Positions 17,720 to 27,561 of a stretch of DNA of 64,000 nt are shown in pieces. The stretch lies in the NCBI GenBank assembly GCA_965656875.1, contig CBFHMJ010000002.1, positions 124,001-188,000 of the forward strand, given 5' to 3'. The DNA comes from CBFHMJ01 sp965656875 (lineage in GTDB: Bacteria > Pseudomonadota > Gammaproteobacteria > Enterobacterales > Alteromonadaceae). Under the pieces are notes generated by a model. The model did no database searches and was not told the origin of the DNA. It was given only the letters and a program-made list of their open reading frames with translations. The translations under genes were made by a program, and so were the position numbers. The first letter of the stretch is position 1, and each line of letters starts with the position of its first letter.

Positions 17720-18307
17720 ATGCTTCTAATGATCGACAATTTTGATTCGTTTACGTTTAATCTGGTGCACTATTTTGAAGAAATCGGGCAAACCGTGCTG
17801 GTTAAGCGCAATAATGATATAAATATTAATGAAATCAAAAATTTGTCTCCAGAGTACATAGTGATTTCTCCTGGTCCCTGCACCCCTGATGAATCAGGAG
17901 TTTCGCTTGATGTAATTAAACAATTTGCCGGGGACATTCCTATTCTTGGAGTTTGTCTGGGCCATCAGTCTATTGCACAGGTTTTTGGTGCAACGGTGTG
18001 TCGGGCAAAAGCGCCAATGCACGGTAAGACCAGTAAGATTCAACACAATGATCAGGGGGCATTCTCAGGATTAACGAACCCATTAACTGTCGCTCGCTAT
18101 CATTCGTTAGTCGTGGATGAATCAACGTTACCAGAAGGCTTCGAAGTAACGGCATGGACGACCGATGAACAAGGAGACAAAGATGAGATTATGGGGATTC
18201 GACATCAAGCGTTGATGCTTGAAGGTATTCAGTTTCATCCGGAAGCGATTTTGACTGAGCAAGGCCATGAATTACTGAATAACTTTATAGAAGCTTTTAA
18301 ACGATAA
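17720..18307 (+). CDS. pabA: Anthranilate/aminodeoxychorismate synthase glutamine amidotransferase subunit
   Basis: A 195-residue class I glutaminase. The triad is seen as Cys in GVCLGHQS and His/Glu in QFHPEAILTE; the N terminus reads MLLMIDNFDSFTFNL as in PabA/TrpG. It supplies ammonia from glutamine to chorismate-using synthases for folate (p-aminobenzoate) or tryptophan (anthranilate). No partner subunit lies nearby, so pabA versus trpG cannot be decided; many gammaproteobacteria use one subunit for both. It is a single-gene unit ending at a strong terminator and lies at the border of the biosynthetic cluster. Confidence 0.88.
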   Translation: MLLMIDNFDSFTFNLVHYFEEIGQTVLVKRNNDININEIKNLSPEYIVISPGPCTPDESGVSLDVIKQFAGDIPILGVCLGHQSIAQVFGATVCRAKAPMHGKTSKIQHNDQGAFSGLTNPLTVARYHSLVVDESTLPEGFEVTAWTTDEQGDKDEIMGIRHQALMLEGIQFHPEAILTEQGHELLNNFIEAFKR

Positions 18308-18349
18308 GTACGAAGAAGTACCTGGCTTTACAGACCTTAATTTTCTTTC

Positions 18350-18391
18350 AAACAAAAAGGCGATGAATTGATATTCATCGCCTTTTTGTTT
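18350..18391. terminator. Bidirectional intrinsic terminator between pabA and plsB
   Basis: A perfect 19-bp inverted repeat (18350-18368 and 18373-18391) with a four-base loop. The stem starts with an A run and ends with a T run, so it reads as a hairpin plus T tract on both strands and serves the two converging genes. Confidence 0.92.
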
Positions 18392-18419
18392 CGGGGTAAA
18401 CACGCTCAGCGCATAGAAA

Positions 18420-20849
18420 TTACTGCTTGCCACGCATCGAGTGAATAAAGTCACCATCAGTAATGTTCATGAGAACATCATTCAATGCGGCCATTTTTTC
18501 CGTGCCAATCAGTAAGCCATCGTTAATTGTTTCGAGGTAACCATTTATCTTTAATGAATTAATGAAGGCACTGAGTACTTTCTTATCAAAAAACTCAGGT
18601 GCAGAGATGTTATGCAATGATGACATGCGAGTAGCCATAGATTGACACTTACTCTCCAGGTCTGCACGAGACAGCGGCGCTTCGGCACTGATAATACCTG
18701 TCGTAATGAAGTAACGCTGTGTTGTGGTATCCATGCTTTTTGCTAATAAATGTAGTTTGAAACGACCATTACTATTTTTCGATGTTGGTGAAATAACACC
18801 ATCTTCTTCATGCAATACATCGGTATAGATCAAGCCATCGATGACCTGGCTAATGTATTCTTCCGGGTCTCTGTCATTCATGAATAATTCATCCTTGAAT
18901 AACGGATAAAACAGCTGAACATCGTGAATTAACTGATCTTTGTGGATGCTGTCAGAGGCTAACACCTGAGCTGCAACGAGTCCGGGTATAACAAAGAGTT
19001 GCAGAATATTATTTCTGTAGTAATTCATGAAAATGGCTTCTTGTGACGGTAAAGACACGATATCGCCATAGGCATCTTTTGAAACTTCAATCTTACGCAG
19101 TTTGATCAAATGCTCGATCATCTGATGGCCGGTAGAGCCCGGAACAGTCACTTCATCGGCATAAGTAACGTAACGATGGAAAGTTAGATAGAAATCCAGT
19201 TGCTCTTCAAATTCTTTTCGGGTTAAGGCGTGTTTGTTGGCTGCCAGTAAGGTTATGGCTGCCAGTGTTGCAGCATTTAATGCCGTTGAGTTATTGATAT
19301 GCATCATAACTTTATTCGCAATATCATTGACGGCTGGTGTTAACCAGGTTGGCTTCTGGTGATCAGGAAGTTCAAACGCATCACGCCAGTCTGGGATATT
19401 GTCACTTAACCAGTTGTTGAGGTTAACGGGCTGACCAAAGTTGACATATCCATAGCCATAATCCTTTAGATTTTTGATGGTCTTTAATACACCACCAATC
19501 GACTCCCCTTTTTTAGCACTGCCTTTCAGCTCTTTTAGATAGGTTTTCACTTCCATGACATGTTCATAGCCAATGTAGACAGGGACGACAGTAACAGGTC
19601 TGTCTAAATCTCGGAGCATTGACTGAATAGTCATGGCCAGCATCCCGGTTTTTGGTGCGAGCAATCGTCCAGAACGACTACGTCCGCCTTCGGTATAAAA
19701 TTTAACGGGATATCCCTTTTTAAATAGCTGACTTAAATACTCTTTGAAGATAGTTGAATAGAGTTTGCTTCCTTTAAAACTACGACGCATGAAAAATGCA
19801 CCGCATCGGCGGAAAATGGTTCCGGCAGGCCAGAAATTCAGATTGATCCCTGCGGCGATGTGAGGAGGAACCAGCCCTTCCTGATAGATTACATAGGTAA
19901 GTAACAAGTAATCCATATGACTACGATGACAGGGCATGTAGACAATCTCGTGCCCTTTATGTGCCAGATCGCGCACAACATCGGCATTGTTTACTTTGAT
20001 GCCGTTGTACAATTTATTCCATAGTCTGGATAAGAATTTCTCTGCAAATCGTATATACGACGCCCGGTAATCGGCGGCGATTTCAGCGGTGAGTTTTCGT
20101 GCTTCCAGTCTGGCTTTTTCAGGTGTCAAATTGCCTGCTGCAATCTCGTTTTCAATGGTTTGTTGAACGGAAGTCGAAGAGGAAACGCTATTGAACATTT
20201 CTTCCTGAGACCACAGACGTGGGCCTGCTGCAGCAAGTTTTTGACGATAAAAATGGAATCGGGCTACTCGAGTTAGTTTGTGAGCAGTTGCTTCATCGGC
20301 ACCGTGATTGTCGGCCATGTAGCGCAAAGATACAGGTTGACTGAATCGTAGAAAATTGTGTCGTAGAGAGGTCATTACGATGAATGCTTTTCGGAGCCAG
20401 CTGGGTGATTCTGAGTCGGCAATAATCGCTTTAATGCTACCGGTTTCGCGTTTGGGATCTCGTCCCCAGAAAATAGCTACAGGAATCAGTTTTACATTAA
20501 GAGAAGGGTCATCTCTGTGAGCCTGAAGTAGTTGTGAGCCATCTGCAATCGCATTAGTTGGTTTGTCGGAAAGTAATATAGAACCCGGATTTTCAAGACA
20601 CCAGGTGTTATCGAACGACTTCCCATTTGAGGTGATGGTTTGATTTGGGGCCGGTAAACCTAATTTTTTACACGCCTTCTCTAACATGATTCTGTCGCTG
20701 ACTGAATCTGTTTTAATAATATATGCCAGTTGTTCATCCGGGCTGATCTTGAGAGCACTTAATGTGTTATCAGGAATAATTCTTGAGTGTGTAAGAAACT
20801 TTAATGGGGCGCTTAACAACGCTTTAAGCAATTTACCGACTTTGGTCAT
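18420..20849 (-). CDS. plsB: Glycerol-3-phosphate 1-O-acyltransferase
   Basis: An 809-residue membrane-associated acyltransferase, the usual length for PlsB. It makes lysophosphatidic acid from glycerol 3-phosphate and acyl-CoA or acyl-ACP, the first step of phospholipid synthesis. The catalytic block is HRSHMDYLL (HX4D, near residue 310), followed by the substrate-binding TEGGRSRSGR and a VPVYIGYE block. The gene converges with pabA on a shared terminator and is divergent from lexA across a 196-base gap. Confidence 0.95.
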   Translation of the reverse strand: MTKVGKLLKALLSAPLKFLTHSRIIPDNTLSALKISPDEQLAYIIKTDSVSDRIMLEKACKKLGLPAPNQTITSNGKSFDNTWCLENPGSILLSDKPTNAIADGSQLLQAHRDDPSLNVKLIPVAIFWGRDPKRETGSIKAIIADSESPSWLRKAFIVMTSLRHNFLRFSQPVSLRYMADNHGADEATAHKLTRVARFHFYRQKLAAAGPRLWSQEEMFNSVSSSTSVQQTIENEIAAGNLTPEKARLEARKLTAEIAADYRASYIRFAEKFLSRLWNKLYNGIKVNNADVVRDLAHKGHEIVYMPCHRSHMDYLLLTYVIYQEGLVPPHIAAGINLNFWPAGTIFRRCGAFFMRRSFKGSKLYSTIFKEYLSQLFKKGYPVKFYTEGGRSRSGRLLAPKTGMLAMTIQSMLRDLDRPVTVVPVYIGYEHVMEVKTYLKELKGSAKKGESIGGVLKTIKNLKDYGYGYVNFGQPVNLNNWLSDNIPDWRDAFELPDHQKPTWLTPAVNDIANKVMMHINNSTALNAATLAAITLLAANKHALTRKEFEEQLDFYLTFHRYVTYADEVTVPGSTGHQMIEHLIKLRKIEVSKDAYGDIVSLPSQEAIFMNYYRNNILQLFVIPGLVAAQVLASDSIHKDQLIHDVQLFYPLFKDELFMNDRDPEEYISQVIDGLIYTDVLHEEDGVISPTSKNSNGRFKLHLLAKSMDTTTQRYFITTGIISAEAPLSRADLESKCQSMATRMSSLHNISAPEFFDKKVLSAFINSLKINGYLETINDGLLIGTEKMAALNDVLMNITDGDFIHSMRGKQ

Positions 20850-20982
20850 AAAAATTTTTGTTTTTCTGAGGTTTCAAAAAAGGCGCTAAGAATATCACGG
20901 AAAGGGTGATCAGATAACTAACTTACACGGTGATTCTGAGTGGGAGCCTGTGCCTGATCAATGATTAGATTGTAAAAACTCG

Positions 20983-21015
20983 TTGCCTAATATTTTTTGC
21001 TGTATATACTAACAG
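20983..21015 (+). promoter_or_regulatory. lexA promoter with SOS box
   Basis: A sigma70-type promoter is seen as TTGCCT (20983-20988) and TATACT (21005-21010), 16 bases apart. A LexA operator CTGT-N8-ACAG at 21000-21015 overlaps the -10 element, which fits self-repression of lexA. Confidence 0.88.
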
Positions 21016-21045
21016 TGAATTAACAACCAGTATGGATGGACAACG

Positions 21046-21663
21046 ATGCGACCACTTACAAAACGTCAGGCCGAAATTGTCGAATTGATCAAAGATCATA
21101 TTCAGGAGTTTGGTGTTCCACCAACGCGTGTTGAAATAGCAAAAAAACTGGGTTTTCGTTCAGCTAATGCAGCTGAAGAACATTTGAAGGCTATTGCTAA
21201 AAAAGGTGCCATTGAAATTGTACCCGGAGCATCGCGTGGCATTCGTATTCCAGGAGGCGTTGAGCCCGTGGAGTCAGGTTTACCGTTAATTGGTCAGGTT
21301 GCAGCAGGTGAGCCTATACTGGCGCAAGAGCATGTTGAGTCTTATCACCGGGTAGATGGAGGGTTATTCCGTCCATCGGCCGATTTCTTGCTGCGTGTCA
21401 ACGGAATGAGTATGAAGGACATTGGTATTCTTGATGGTGATTTACTGGCTGTACATAAGGCACAAACTGCTGACAATGGTCAGGTTGTTGTAGCCAGAGT
21501 CGAAGATGATGTTACGGTGAAGCGTTTTGAGCATAGTGGTAATAAGGTGTTATTACATGCTGAAAATGAAGAGTTCAATACCATCGAAGTTGATTTAAGT
21601 TGCCAGGCGTTTGCAATCGAAGGAATCGCTGTCGGTGTGATCAGAAGTTCAGACTGGATGTAA
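21046..21663 (+). CDS. lexA: LexA repressor
   Basis: A 205-residue SOS repressor. It has an N-terminal winged helix-turn-helix (residues 1-70), a self-cleavage site Ala87-Gly88 in QVAAGEP, and the Ser122/Lys159 catalytic pair (VNGMSMKD and VTVKRFE). It binds SOS boxes and is cleaved when RecA filaments form on single-stranded DNA. Its own promoter carries a matching operator. No SOS partner such as sulA or a dinF gene follows directly; a MATE gene is present 21 kb away without a visible SOS box. Confidence 0.97.
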   Translation: MRPLTKRQAEIVELIKDHIQEFGVPPTRVEIAKKLGFRSANAAEEHLKAIAKKGAIEIVPGASRGIRIPGGVEPVESGLPLIGQVAAGEPILAQEHVESYHRVDGGLFRPSADFLLRVNGMSMKDIGILDGDLLAVHKAQTADNGQVVVARVEDDVTVKRFEHSGNKVLLHAENEEFNTIEVDLSCQAFAIEGIAVGVIRSSDWM

Positions 21664-22860
21664 TACCTTTATTTAATGCTATAGATTTGCTGTCTATTTT
21701 GTTGTGTGGAGCTTTAAAAGCTTCACACACGACCGCGCTAACAAATCTCTGATTTATCCTCTATCGCCATTACTTGCCAATCAATTATAACTTTGGTTGT
21801 TGCTCTCTAATAAAGACAGAATGTGAAAATCATCTATCCTGTTCGGCATGGCTTCTTTTTCTTGTGGTGATTAAACAACCCAGTCCTAAACCCAGCCTAA
21901 TCCCAAACTCAGTCTTAAAGATGATTCGTATCAATCCTTATTCAGGAACGACAGATGTCGTGAACAACAATATTTAGCCTGCTAACTGTTATTTCTGCCA
22001 GGTAAGACATTAATGATATTTCATTAATGACAGCAGCAAAGTACACCATTGTGTGGATCTTTATTGGGAAAATCTCGCCTATTCAATATATTAGAGTAAA
22101 TATACTACTTTGGTAGTAATTTATAATATTCCTACATAGCTACCTGATTAATTAATCCACATGAGATTTCGCGTCGTCAAGTTCTGGTTGGTATATGTTT
22201 GATTTTTAATCATATTCTAAATTTATGGACTTTATTAAGGTAAAAACCAGTCAAAATTGATTGAATATTAAACGCTTGAAAACATCTTATTTGTTTGCCC
22301 TTACTCCATACTGCTCGAAAAATTGCCAATATATATACTTATCTTGTGGGCTTATTGCAGTATTTGGTGGCGTTAATTAGTAACTTTTTCAGGAATGAAA
22401 AATTTATTCTCTGGATGCGAACTATAACCACTAATTTAAAGAGGTTAATTGTATCTTATTAAAAAATAAAAGAATTATGTTTATTACCTCAATTAGGGCT
22501 TTACCAAATACAGGAAAGTTGTTAACTATATTACCGACCGCCGCTTCCATACTTTGTTGATTACTCCTTTAACATCTTATTTATCCCATAATCAGTAATT
22601 TTTTTGCACTTTATTTACTTTATTGTTGGACTATTCAACATATTTCGGTACCCTATTGCACCGTGCTAGATAAACAATAAAAAGCAATACCTCTAAAGGT
22701 AGAATATTTGTGACTGCCAATGGAGGTGTCTGGCCAGGCTTGTAGACCTTACGGTACGTGGGCTTGAGCCATTTAAACCTGAGCAGAGCAAGTATTTACG
22801 CGAGGTATGGTGTACGTGCTAAATGCCAGCTCTGTGATTTGCAATGCAAAGACAGAGGAG
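21664..22860. other. 1.2-kb AT-rich intergenic region before the cytochrome oxidase operon
   Basis: No convincing gene is seen; a 67-codon frame near 21774 has no ribosome site or plausible protein composition. Directly after lexA lies an imperfect inverted repeat (21703-21729) that may be a weak lexA terminator. Two copies of CATTAATGA (22008-22016 and 22022-22030) lie 14 bases apart and could be a protein site. The rest should hold the cox operon promoter and leader, but no element could be fixed. Confidence 0.55.
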
Positions 22861-24003
22861 ATGTCTCTCGTGACTTTAACGCGAAACAAGGGCTGGCTGA
22901 TTCCAGCTTTATTTGCGGCGAACAATGTTGTAGCAGCGGATATGCCTCTCAATATGACCAGAGGGGCGACTGATATAAGTGGTCAGGTATATGATCTTCA
23001 TATGACCATCTTAATCATCTGTTGTTTAATAGGTCTTGTCGTTTTTGGCGCCATGTTTTGGTCCATTATCCACCACAGAAAGTCAAAGGGGGTAACTCCA
23101 GCAACTTTCCACGAAAGCACCAAAGTAGAAATAATTTGGACTGCTATTCCTTTCCTTATCCTTATCGGTATGGCCGTTCCGGCTACTAAAACGCTAATCG
23201 CAATGGAAGATACCAGCGATGCAGATTTGACGATCCAAATCACTGGTTCTCAGTGGAAGTGGCATTACAAATATTTTGACCACGACATTGAATTCTTCAG
23301 CTTGCTATCAACACCAAAAGATCAAATTGAGAATAAAGCGTCCAAGGGCGAAAACTATTTGTTGGAAGTTGATAAGCCTTTAGTAATCCCGGCGGGCAAA
23401 AAAGTTCGTTTCTTACTGACGTCTGATGATGTTATCCACTCATGGTGGGTACCTGAGTTTGCCGTGAAGAAAGATGCAAACCCGGGCTTTATTAACGAAA
23501 CGTGGACTATGGTTGACAAACCAGGCACGTATCGTGGTCAGTGTACTGAGCTGTGTGGTAAAGACCACGGCTTTATGCCTGTTGTTGTTGAAGTAAAAGA
23601 AGCACAAGAATTCGACAAGTGGGTAAATGGCCAGCTAGCAGCATTAGAACAAGCTAAAGCAGCTGAGCAGGCGGCGTTAGCGGGTGCAATGACAATGGAT
23701 GAGGCAATGACGCTGGGCGAGACAGTTTACATGACAAACTGTGCCGCATGTCACCAGCAAAATGGTCAGGGGCTTCCGGGCGTATTCCCGGGTCTGAAAG
23801 GCAGCGCTATCGCAACAGGCGACGTAACGAAACACATCGAAGTTGTTAAAAATGGTGTTACCGGCACTGCAATGCAGGGCTACGGTAAACAGCTAAGCCT
23901 TAAAGAAATTGCAGCAGTTGTTACTTATGAGCGTAATGCCTGGGATAACAATACTGGTGATGTAGTTCAGGCCGCTGATGTTCAATCAGCCGGTGGTCAA
24001 TAG
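22861..24003 (+). CDS. coxB: Cytochrome c oxidase subunit II with fused cytochrome c domain
   Basis: A subunit of about 380 residues. A signal-peptide-like N terminus is followed by two membrane helices, then the cupredoxin domain with the CuA ligands (HSWWVPEF and QCTELCGKDHGFM), then a C-terminal cytochrome c domain with heme motif CAACH and a candidate axial Met in TAMQGYG. It accepts electrons from soluble cytochrome c and passes them to subunit I. The start is ATG 22861 or GTG 22870; GAGGAG ends right at the ATG, so its nine-base spacing fits the GTG better. It heads the operon with coxA, ctaG and coxC. Confidence 0.95.
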   Translation: MSLVTLTRNKGWLIPALFAANNVVAADMPLNMTRGATDISGQVYDLHMTILIICCLIGLVVFGAMFWSIIHHRKSKGVTPATFHESTKVEIIWTAIPFLILIGMAVPATKTLIAMEDTSDADLTIQITGSQWKWHYKYFDHDIEFFSLLSTPKDQIENKASKGENYLLEVDKPLVIPAGKKVRFLLTSDDVIHSWWVPEFAVKKDANPGFINETWTMVDKPGTYRGQCTELCGKDHGFMPVVVEVKEAQEFDKWVNGQLAALEQAKAAEQAALAGAMTMDEAMTLGETVYMTNCAACHQQNGQGLPGVFPGLKGSAIATGDVTKHIEVVKNGVTGTAMQGYGKQLSLKEIAAVVTYERNAWDNNTGDVVQAADVQSAGGQ

Positions 24004-24014
24004 GAGGCTTTGAG

Positions 24015-25601
24015 ATGACTGCAATTACTGATGACATGTCACACGATGATCATCACGACCACAAGCCAACGGGCATAAAACGTTGGTTGTACACTACAAA
24101 CCACAAAGATATTGGTTCGATGTATTTAATTATGTCACTGATCTTGTTGTTTGTTGGTGGTGCAATGGCTTTGGTTATCCGAGCCGAGCTATTCACTCCG
24201 GGTCTGCAAATTGTTGATCCTGATTTCTTTAACCAGATGACGACTGTTCACGGTCTTGTCATGGTATTTGGTGTTGTAATGCCGGCCTTTACCGGGTTAG
24301 CAAACTGGATGGTGCCATTAATGATTGGTGCGCCGGATATGGCATTACCTCGAATGAATAACTGGAGCTTCTGGATTCTTCCTTTTGCGTTTAGCATCTT
24401 GTTAATGTCGTTATTCATGGAAGGCGGTGGTCCTAACTTTGGTTGGACATTCTACGCGCCACTTTCTACTACTTATGCTAATGACTCTGTAGCATTATTT
24501 GTATTCTCTGTTCACATCATGGGTATCTCATCAATCATGGGTGCGATCAACGTTATCGTTACCATTATGAACATGAGAGCACCGGGTATGACGCTGATGA
24601 AAATGCCATTGTTCGTATGGACATGGTTAATCACAGCATTCCTGCTTATCGCTGTAATGCCTGTACTGGCTGGTGCGGTAACAATGGTTCTGACAGATAA
24701 ATACTTCGGTACATCGTTCTTCGATGCTGCAGGTGGTGGTGATCCGGTAATGTTCCAGCATATTTTCTGGTTCTTCGGACACCCTGAAGTTTACATCATG
24801 ATTCTTCCTGCTTTCGGTATCGTCTCGCAAATCGTACCGACATTCTCTCGTAAAAAACTGTTTGGTTATGCATCAATGGTTTATGCAACAGCTTCTATCG
24901 CGTTGTTGTCATTCATCGTTTGGGCTCACCACATGTTTACGACAGGTATGCCGTTGTTCGGTGAACTATTCTTCATGTACTGCACGATGTTGATTTCGGT
25001 GCCAACAGGCGTAAAAGTCTTCAACTGGGTTGCAACCATGTGGAAAGGCGCATTGACGTTTGAAATGCCAATGTTATTTGCTCTGGCATTCATTGTTCTC
25101 TTCACGATTGGTGGTTTCTCAGGACTGATGTTGGCTATCACGCCTGCTGACTTCCAGTATCACGATACATACTTTGTTGTTGCTCATTTCCATTATGTTC
25201 TGGTGAGTGGTGCTATCTTCTCTATTTTTGCCGCTGTTTATTACTGGCTGCCTAAATGGACAGGTAACATGTACAGCGACACATTGGCGAAGTGGCACTT
25301 CTGGTGTTCTGTGATTTCAGTCAACCTTCTATTCTTCCCGATGCACTTTGTTGGTCTGGCAGGTATGCCTCGTCGTATCCCTGATTACGCGCTGCAATTC
25401 GCTGACTTTAATGCAGTGATTACAGTAGGTGCATTTGCGTTCGGTCTTTCTCAGTTAATCTTCCTTGCACTGGTTATTAAGTGTGCGAAAGGTGGTGAGA
25501 AGTCGCCAGCAAGAACGTGGGAAGGTGCAGAAGGTCTTGAGTGGGAAGTTGCTTCTCCAGCGCCTTACCACACATTTGATACACCACCAGAAGTTAAATA
25601 A
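24015..25601 (+). CDS. coxA: Cytochrome c oxidase subunit I (aa3 type)
   Basis: A 528-residue, twelve-helix heme-copper oxidase core subunit. The CuB site and cross-linked Tyr are in FGHPEVYIM, the second pair in HHMFTTG, and the heme His residues in HDTYFVVAHFHYV. It reduces O2 to water and pumps protons, including through the D channel typical of A-type enzymes. AGGAGG lies eight bases before the ATG. It is the second gene of the cox operon, eleven bases after coxB. Confidence 0.97.
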   Translation: MTAITDDMSHDDHHDHKPTGIKRWLYTTNHKDIGSMYLIMSLILLFVGGAMALVIRAELFTPGLQIVDPDFFNQMTTVHGLVMVFGVVMPAFTGLANWMVPLMIGAPDMALPRMNNWSFWILPFAFSILLMSLFMEGGGPNFGWTFYAPLSTTYANDSVALFVFSVHIMGISSIMGAINVIVTIMNMRAPGMTLMKMPLFVWTWLITAFLLIAVMPVLAGAVTMVLTDKYFGTSFFDAAGGGDPVMFQHIFWFFGHPEVYIMILPAFGIVSQIVPTFSRKKLFGYASMVYATASIALLSFIVWAHHMFTTGMPLFGELFFMYCTMLISVPTGVKVFNWVATMWKGALTFEMPMLFALAFIVLFTIGGFSGLMLAITPADFQYHDTYFVVAHFHYVLVSGAIFSIFAAVYYWLPKWTGNMYSDTLAKWHFWCSVISVNLLFFPMHFVGLAGMPRRIPDYALQFADFNAVITVGAFAFGLSQLIFLALVIKCAKGGEKSPARTWEGAEGLEWEVASPAPYHTFDTPPEVK

Positions 25602-25618
25602 TTAATTCGGATAATCTG

Positions 25619-26185
25619 ATGCAGCAATCAACCACAAATCATTCAGCGTTAATCAAAAAACTGGTCGTCATTGTTATTGGTATGTTCGGCTTTGGTTTTG
25701 CTCTTGTTCCTTTGTATGACGTGTTCTGCGAGGTGACGGGATTGAATGGTAAGACAGCGACTGAAGCTGTATCAGGTGAGAATGTTCGGATTAACAAGGA
25801 GCGACTGGTAACGGTCGAATTTATGTCGCGTACAAATCAAGATATGCCCTGGGAGTTCCGTCCGGAACAACGTCGTATTCAGGTGCATCCAGGCGAAGTT
25901 AAGCTGGTAAATTTTTACGCGAAAAACAACAGTGCAAAAGATACTGTTGGACAGGCCGTTCCTTCTGTTGCTCCTGGTTTAGCGGCGCAATACTTTAATA
26001 AGATTGAATGTTTTTGCTTTAACCGCCAGCCGCTGGAGGCTGGTAAAGAAGCGAAAATGCCGCTTACATTTTATGTTGATGTTGATTTGCCAGAAGATAT
26101 CTCTACGTTAACGTTGTCGTACACAATGTTTGACATTACAGAGGCCGCTTCAAGCGAATCAACCGCTACTTCAACCGGGGAATGA
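25619..26185 (+). CDS. ctaG: Cytochrome c oxidase copper assembly protein (Cox11/CtaG)
   Basis: A 188-residue protein with one N-terminal membrane helix (residues ~10-30) and a periplasmic immunoglobulin-like copper domain. The copper-binding motif is ECFCFNRQPL, and VPLYDVFCEVTG follows the membrane helix as in Cox11. It delivers copper to the CuB site of subunit I. It sits between coxA and coxC, the usual order. Confidence 0.95.
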   Translation: MQQSTTNHSALIKKLVVIVIGMFGFGFALVPLYDVFCEVTGLNGKTATEAVSGENVRINKERLVTVEFMSRTNQDMPWEFRPEQRRIQVHPGEVKLVNFYAKNNSAKDTVGQAVPSVAPGLAAQYFNKIECFCFNRQPLEAGKEAKMPLTFYVDVDLPEDISTLTLSYTMFDITEAASSESTATSTGE

Positions 26186-26187
26186 TA

Positions 26188-27078
26188 ATGTCTTCACAAA
26201 CAAACGAACAGTACGAAAAGTACTACGTTCCCGCAGAAAGTCCTTGGCCATTTGTTGGCGCAGTAGCACTATTCTTTGTTGCTCTGGGTGCCGGTACATT
26301 TGTAAAAGAGATTTCAAGCGGAACCAGTGGTTATGGACATCTGATCCTGATTGCTGGTCTGGCAATTCTTTTCTATATGCTTTGGGGCTGGTTCAAGAAT
26401 CAAATCGATGAATCAATGAGCGGCCTTTACAGCAAGCAATTGGGTGTTTCTTATCGTCAGGGAATGAGCTGGTTTATTTTCTCTGAAGTTATGTTCTTTG
26501 CAGCTTTCTTTGGTGCGCTGTTCTACGCTCGTGTTTTCTCGGTGCCGTGGTTAGGTGGATCAAGTAATAATGCAATGACAAACGAGGTTTTATGGCCTGC
26601 GTTTGAAGCTACATGGCCATTAGTAAAAATGCCTGATGGAAGCGATACAACAGCAATGGGTTGGGGTGGCCTACCACTAATCAATACCATTATTCTGTTA
26701 ACGTCTTCAGTCACCATTCATTTCGCTCATGTTGCGATGGAAAAAGCTGAACGCGGCAAAATCAAACTATTCATGGCGATTACTATTCTTCTGGGTGCTG
26801 GCTTCATGGCATTACAGGTTCTTGAGTACATGCACGCTTACAGTGATATGAACTTGAAACTGGATAGTGGTATCTACGGTAGTACGTTCTTCATGCTTAC
26901 TGGCTTCCACGGTATGCACGTAACACTCGGTACTATCATTATATTCTTCGTATTCTTACGAGTATTGAAAGGGCACTTCACTCCAGAGAATCACTTTGCA
27001 TTCCTGGCCGCCAGTTGGTACTGGCACTTTGTTGATGTGGTCTGGCTGGGATTATTTATTTTTGTTTATATCCTTTAA
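26188..27078 (+). CDS. coxC: Cytochrome c oxidase subunit III
   Basis: A 296-residue subunit with seven predicted membrane helices. Typical blocks include GMSWFIFSEVMFF, the helix with HVAMEKAERG, TGFHGMHVTLG and a final ASWYWHFVDVVWLGLF. It stabilises the proton-pumping core. The ATG at 26188 is preceded by GGGG at a good spacing; an ATG at 26182 that overlaps the ctaG stop is less likely. A strong terminator follows. Confidence 0.95.
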   Translation: MSSQTNEQYEKYYVPAESPWPFVGAVALFFVALGAGTFVKEISSGTSGYGHLILIAGLAILFYMLWGWFKNQIDESMSGLYSKQLGVSYRQGMSWFIFSEVMFFAAFFGALFYARVFSVPWLGGSSNNAMTNEVLWPAFEATWPLVKMPDGSDTTAMGWGGLPLINTIILLTSSVTIHFAHVAMEKAERGKIKLFMAITILLGAGFMALQVLEYMHAYSDMNLKLDSGIYGSTFFMLTGFHGMHVTLGTIIIFFVFLRVLKGHFTPENHFAFLAASWYWHFVDVVWLGLFIFVYIL

Positions 27079-27091
27079 GCCGTATACAGCG

Positions 27092-27124
27092 AACCCGGAT
27101 GTAGTTACTGCATCCGGGTTTTTT
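27092..27124 (+). terminator. Terminator of the coxBA-ctaG-coxC operon
   Basis: A perfect 10-bp GC-rich stem (27092-27101 with 27111-27120), which can extend into the loop by three more pairs, is followed by a T run. Confidence 0.9.
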
Positions 27125-27248
27125 GTATTTTTAATCGTGTTGTTGTTAATTTGTGGACTTTTAACTGTTTAATACTAAAGGGAATTTGTTTATATAACCA
27201 AAGTGGTATTCATTCCCTGTTTTTATCAGGGTGGTTATACAAGCAAGT

Positions 27249-27458
27249 TCAGAGCGGTGATGCATTAGGTGTAATGATACCTGTAGCGATTGCCACAATG
27301 ATCAACATGAGAATGACGACAGAAAATATTACCCGTCGACCAAGGAATGTTGAAGGATTTGGCCCTTCTGGATCGTTTTTCAACATGATGAATAAAGCTC
27401 TGAACAAGTTGAAAACGACAAAGAGTAGTAACGCAATAATAATTATTTTTACCAACAT
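27249..27458 (-). CDS. DUF2909-type twin transmembrane protein
   Basis: A small membrane protein of about 69 residues with two hydrophobic helices separated by a polar loop containing NDPEGPNPSTFLGRR. This fits the DUF2909 family, commonly found antisense beside cox genes in gammaproteobacteria. Its biochemical role is unknown; a part in oxidase assembly is inferred only from its place. The start may be the ATG at 27458 or the GTG four codons upstream. It lies divergent to the SURF1 gene. Confidence 0.75.
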   Translation of the reverse strand: MLVKIIIIALLLFVVFNLFRALFIMLKNDPEGPNPSTFLGRRVIFSVVILMLIIVAIATGIITPNASPL

Positions 27459-27561
27459 AATTCCGTTCACTTCTTTTAATTTGTTATTCTCTTGTGCGAA
27501 AAATTTTTAAATTATGTTTCGCAGTGGTTTTTGATGGTTGAAGAAGGGTAATGGAGAAACA

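Noticed and set aside
21774..21977. 67-codon open frame after lexA
   Set aside because: No ribosome site or domain, in an AT-rich spacer; a chance frame is more likely.
27151..27510. 119-codon plus-strand open frame
   Set aside because: It is antisense to the DUF2909-type gene, which has a convincing two-helix membrane pattern and a known genomic place.
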